From Verrucomicrobiota bacterium (GTDB taxonomy: Bacteria > Verrucomicrobiota > Verrucomicrobiia > Opitutales > Opitutaceae), in NCBI GenBank assembly GCA_023457035.1, contig JAEWNN010000098.1:1-16220 (forward strand): a stretch of DNA of 16,220 nucleotides, written 5' to 3'. Of the stretch, positions 14,725 through 16,220 are shown one piece after another. Numbering within the stretch: the stretch's first letter is position 1; each line of letters starts with the position of its first letter. The translations under genes and the position numbers were made by a program. The notes beneath the pieces are model-generated. The model was not told the DNA's origin and did no database searches. It saw nothing but the letters and a program-made list of their open reading frames with translations.

Positions 14725-14750
14725 GTCCAGTCGGAGACTGGACCTGCTAC
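14725..14750 (-). repeat. REP-type hairpin, inverse orientation
   Basis: On the minus strand it starts GTAGCAG, then has stem GTCCAGT, loop CTCCG and stem ACTGGAC. The CTCCG loop and GTAG head are shared with the other copies and the stem is new. With the copy at 14661 it forms an inverted pair. Confidence 0.7.
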
Positions 14751-14796
14751 GGGCGGAGCACTGCTCTCGCGAACGGCGCCATAGCCTGTGCGGCGG

Positions 14797-14833
14797 AAAA
14801 CAAAAGGGCGGCGCCGGTTCGCGGCGCCGCCCT
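14797..14833 (-). terminator. Intrinsic terminator after urtA
   Basis: On the minus strand an 11-bp perfect stem AGGGCGGCGCC (14833-14823), loop GCGAACC, and GGCGCCGCCCT (14815-14805) is followed directly by TTTTGTTTT (14805-14797). It begins 33 bp after the urtA stop. It should stop part of the transcripts before urtB, giving more binding protein than membrane parts, as is usual for ABC importers. Confidence 0.85.
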
Positions 14834-14865
14834 GGGGCAGAGAGTTTGCGTTTCGAAGCGACGGC

Positions 14866-16137
14866 CTACTTGAACTTACCCTTCAGCCAAGGTTCGCCGT
14901 AGACGTTCTCGAAGGACTTGAGGATCTTGAACTGACCGTCGGCCTTGGTCTCGCCGATGTAGACGTTCTTGGTCAAGTGCATGTTCGGCTGGGTCGTGAC
15001 GGTGCCGCCGGGGCCGGCGAAGGAGAGGCCGGACTTCCAGGCGGCGCGCACGGCGTCGACATCGAACGTGCCGGCCTTCTCGACGCAGGCCTTCCAGAGG
15101 TAGACGCCGTCGTAGGAGAGGACCATCGGCGAGCAGGTGACGCGGCCGTCCTTGACGATGCCGGGCACGGTGCTCTTCGCGAGCCAGGCCTTGAAGTCGG
15201 CGACGAACTTCTTGTTCGCCGGAGTATTCAGGGACTGGAAGTACGTCCAGCAGCCGAGCTGGCCGACGAGCTGGTCGGCGGGGAGGCCGCGGAACTCGTC
15301 CTCGGAGATCGAGAAGGAGACGACCGGGCAGGTCTCGGCGTCGAGGCCCGACGCGGCGTACTCCTTGAAGAAGGGCACGTTGGTGTCGCCGTTGAGGGTC
15401 GAGATCACGCAGGCGTCGCCGGAGGCGGCGAACTGTTTGATCTCGGCGACGATCTGCTGGTAGTCGGTGTGGCCGAAGGGCGTGTACTTGCCGGCGGAGA
15501 TGATCTTGCCGGACTCGTCCTTCTTGAAGCCGCCGCCGATGTTCTCGAGCGGCACACCCTTGGAGAGCAGGTACTCGAGGAGCACGAGGTTGGTGGTCTG
15601 CGGGTAGACGTAGTCGGAGCCGAGCAGGTAGAACTTCTTCTTCCCCTCCGCGAGGTAGTAGTCGACGGCGGGCGTGGCCTGCTGGTTCACGGCTTCGGCG
15701 GTGTAGGCGACATTCTGCGACTCCTCTTCGCCCTCGTACTGGACGGGGTAGAAGAGCAGGCCGTTGTTCTTCTCGAAGACGGGGAGGACGGACTTGCGGG
15801 AGACGGAGGTCCAGCAGCCGAAGGTCACGGCGACCTTGTCCTGCTCGAGCAACTGCTTGGCCTTCTCGGCGAAGAGCGGCCAGTTCGAGGCGCCGTCGAC
15901 GACGACCGGCTCGATCTTGTAGGTGTCGCCGCCGACTTTGATACCGCCCGCGGCGTTGATCTCGTCGAAGGTGAAGAGCAGCACGTCGCGCAGCGATGTC
16001 TCGCTGATCGCCATCGTGCCGGAGAGGGAGTGGAGCACGCCGACCTTGACGGTCTTCTCGGCGGCGGGGAGGGAGGAGGCGAGACCGGCGAGCGCGAGGG
16101 CCGAGCCGGCGAGCAGTGTTTTCCAGTTGGTGCGCAT
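14866..16137 (-). CDS. urtA: Urea ABC transporter substrate-binding protein UrtA
   Basis: UrtA binds urea in the periplasm and delivers it to UrtBC. The product is 423 residues, the usual length, from ATG 16137. It has a signal peptide MRTNWKTLLAGSALALAGLA with cleavage near residue 25-26. The UrtA signature VGVLHSLSGTMAISE (32-46) follows, then GWP-like binding-site segments such as DGASNWPLFAEKAKQLL, FGCWTSVSRKSVLPVFE, LLFYPVQYEGEEESQN, GSDYVYPQTTN, and the C-terminal YIGETKADGQFKIL. There is no lipobox, so it is probably soluble. The leader before ATG is TCCAAAAACAACC with no Shine-Dalgarno. Its promoter would lie in the last 80 bp or beyond the window. Confidence 0.97.
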   Translation of the reverse strand: MRTNWKTLLAGSALALAGLASSLPAAEKTVKVGVLHSLSGTMAISETSLRDVLLFTFDEINAAGGIKVGGDTYKIEPVVVDGASNWPLFAEKAKQLLEQDKVAVTFGCWTSVSRKSVLPVFEKNNGLLFYPVQYEGEEESQNVAYTAEAVNQQATPAVDYYLAEGKKKFYLLGSDYVYPQTTNLVLLEYLLSKGVPLENIGGGFKKDESGKIISAGKYTPFGHTDYQQIVAEIKQFAASGDACVISTLNGDTNVPFFKEYAASGLDAETCPVVSFSISEDEFRGLPADQLVGQLGCWTYFQSLNTPANKKFVADFKAWLAKSTVPGIVKDGRVTCSPMVLSYDGVYLWKACVEKAGTFDVDAVRAAWKSGLSFAGPGGTVTTQPNMHLTKNVYIGETKADGQFKILKSFENVYGEPWLKGKFK

Positions 16138-16189
16138 GGTTGTTTTTGGACGGAGGTAGGCTGGGGATCGTGAACAGAGGGGGGGAGGC

Positions 16190-16220
16190 GCGGGGCCCCC
16201 GGGCACCCGCCCCCCCCCCC
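16190..16220. other. Low-complexity edge, probable contig-end artefact
   Basis: The last bases are a GGGGCCCCCGGGCACCCG stretch followed by a run of C to the end, preceded by GGGGGGG at about 16180. Such homopolymer tails are typical of assembly ends or poly-G sequencing error. Nothing biological should be read from them. Confidence 0.6.

Larger units (their letters stand above)
14371..14865. other. urtA-urtB gap: REP cluster, palindrome and terminator
   Basis: This 495-bp stretch has no supported gene beyond the possible longer urtB start at 14463. It carries a 14-bp perfect palindrome GCCCACCGGTGGGC (14474-14487), a GGCGGGC/GCCCGCC hairpin (14589-14607) with a related GGTGGGGC copy at about 14631, two GTAG-headed hairpins, and the terminator after urtA. 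Space of this size would allow a separate promoter for urtB-ureC, but I see no strong -35/-10 pair. Confidence 0.6.

Noticed and set aside
14788..16173. Plus-strand open frame of 461 codons opposite urtA
   Set aside because: Antisense to a clear binding protein with signal peptide and full-length conservation.

Overview
This high-GC window is a urea uptake and urease locus. The gene content, the intergenic repeats and the lack of Shine-Dalgarno-like leaders suggest an environmental bacterium, most likely Verrucomicrobiota near Opitutaceae. That placement is an inference from sequence style and was not checked against any database.

Layout. On the plus strand at the left are the end of ureF (1-273), then ureG (465-1088) and ureD (1335-2174), which encode urease maturation proteins. 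On the minus strand, read from the right edge leftwards, is a long block urtA-urtB-urtC-urtD-urtE-ureA-ureB-ureC (16137 down to 6457). It encodes a complete five-part ABC urea importer followed by the three urease structural subunits. The two halves converge on a cargo region (about 2175-6456) with no urease function. It holds two minus-strand genes for membrane-associated proteins, a 72-residue protein, a GNAT acetyltransferase, two toxin-antitoxin-like pairs and an AT-richer helical orphan gene. ureE is not visible and may lie left of the window.

How it works together. UrtA binds urea in the periplasm, UrtB and UrtC form the membrane channel, and UrtD and UrtE hydrolyse ATP. UreA, UreB and UreC form the apo-urease, which UreD, UreF and UreG load with nickel. 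A strong intrinsic terminator sits just after urtA. It would let the binding protein be made in excess over the rest of the operon.

The striking part is the DNA between the genes. Almost every gap is filled with several repeat families. These include GTAG-headed hairpins of REP type whose stems change with compensation, a 26-bp inverted-repeat pair found twice around unrelated interiors, and an ACAGATG-type inverted repeat. A 19-bp motif (CATTCCGCAATCCGCAATC) sits in the same orientation 3-17 nt before the start codons of ureG, ureC and urtD. One REP hairpin lies inside the ureB coding sequence, and REP heads supply the stop codons of two convergent genes. I see no clearly new enzymatic system. 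The repeat architecture, the UreG guanine-motif substitution and the cargo region are the points worth follow-up. The right edge (about 16190-16220) looks like a low-quality contig end.
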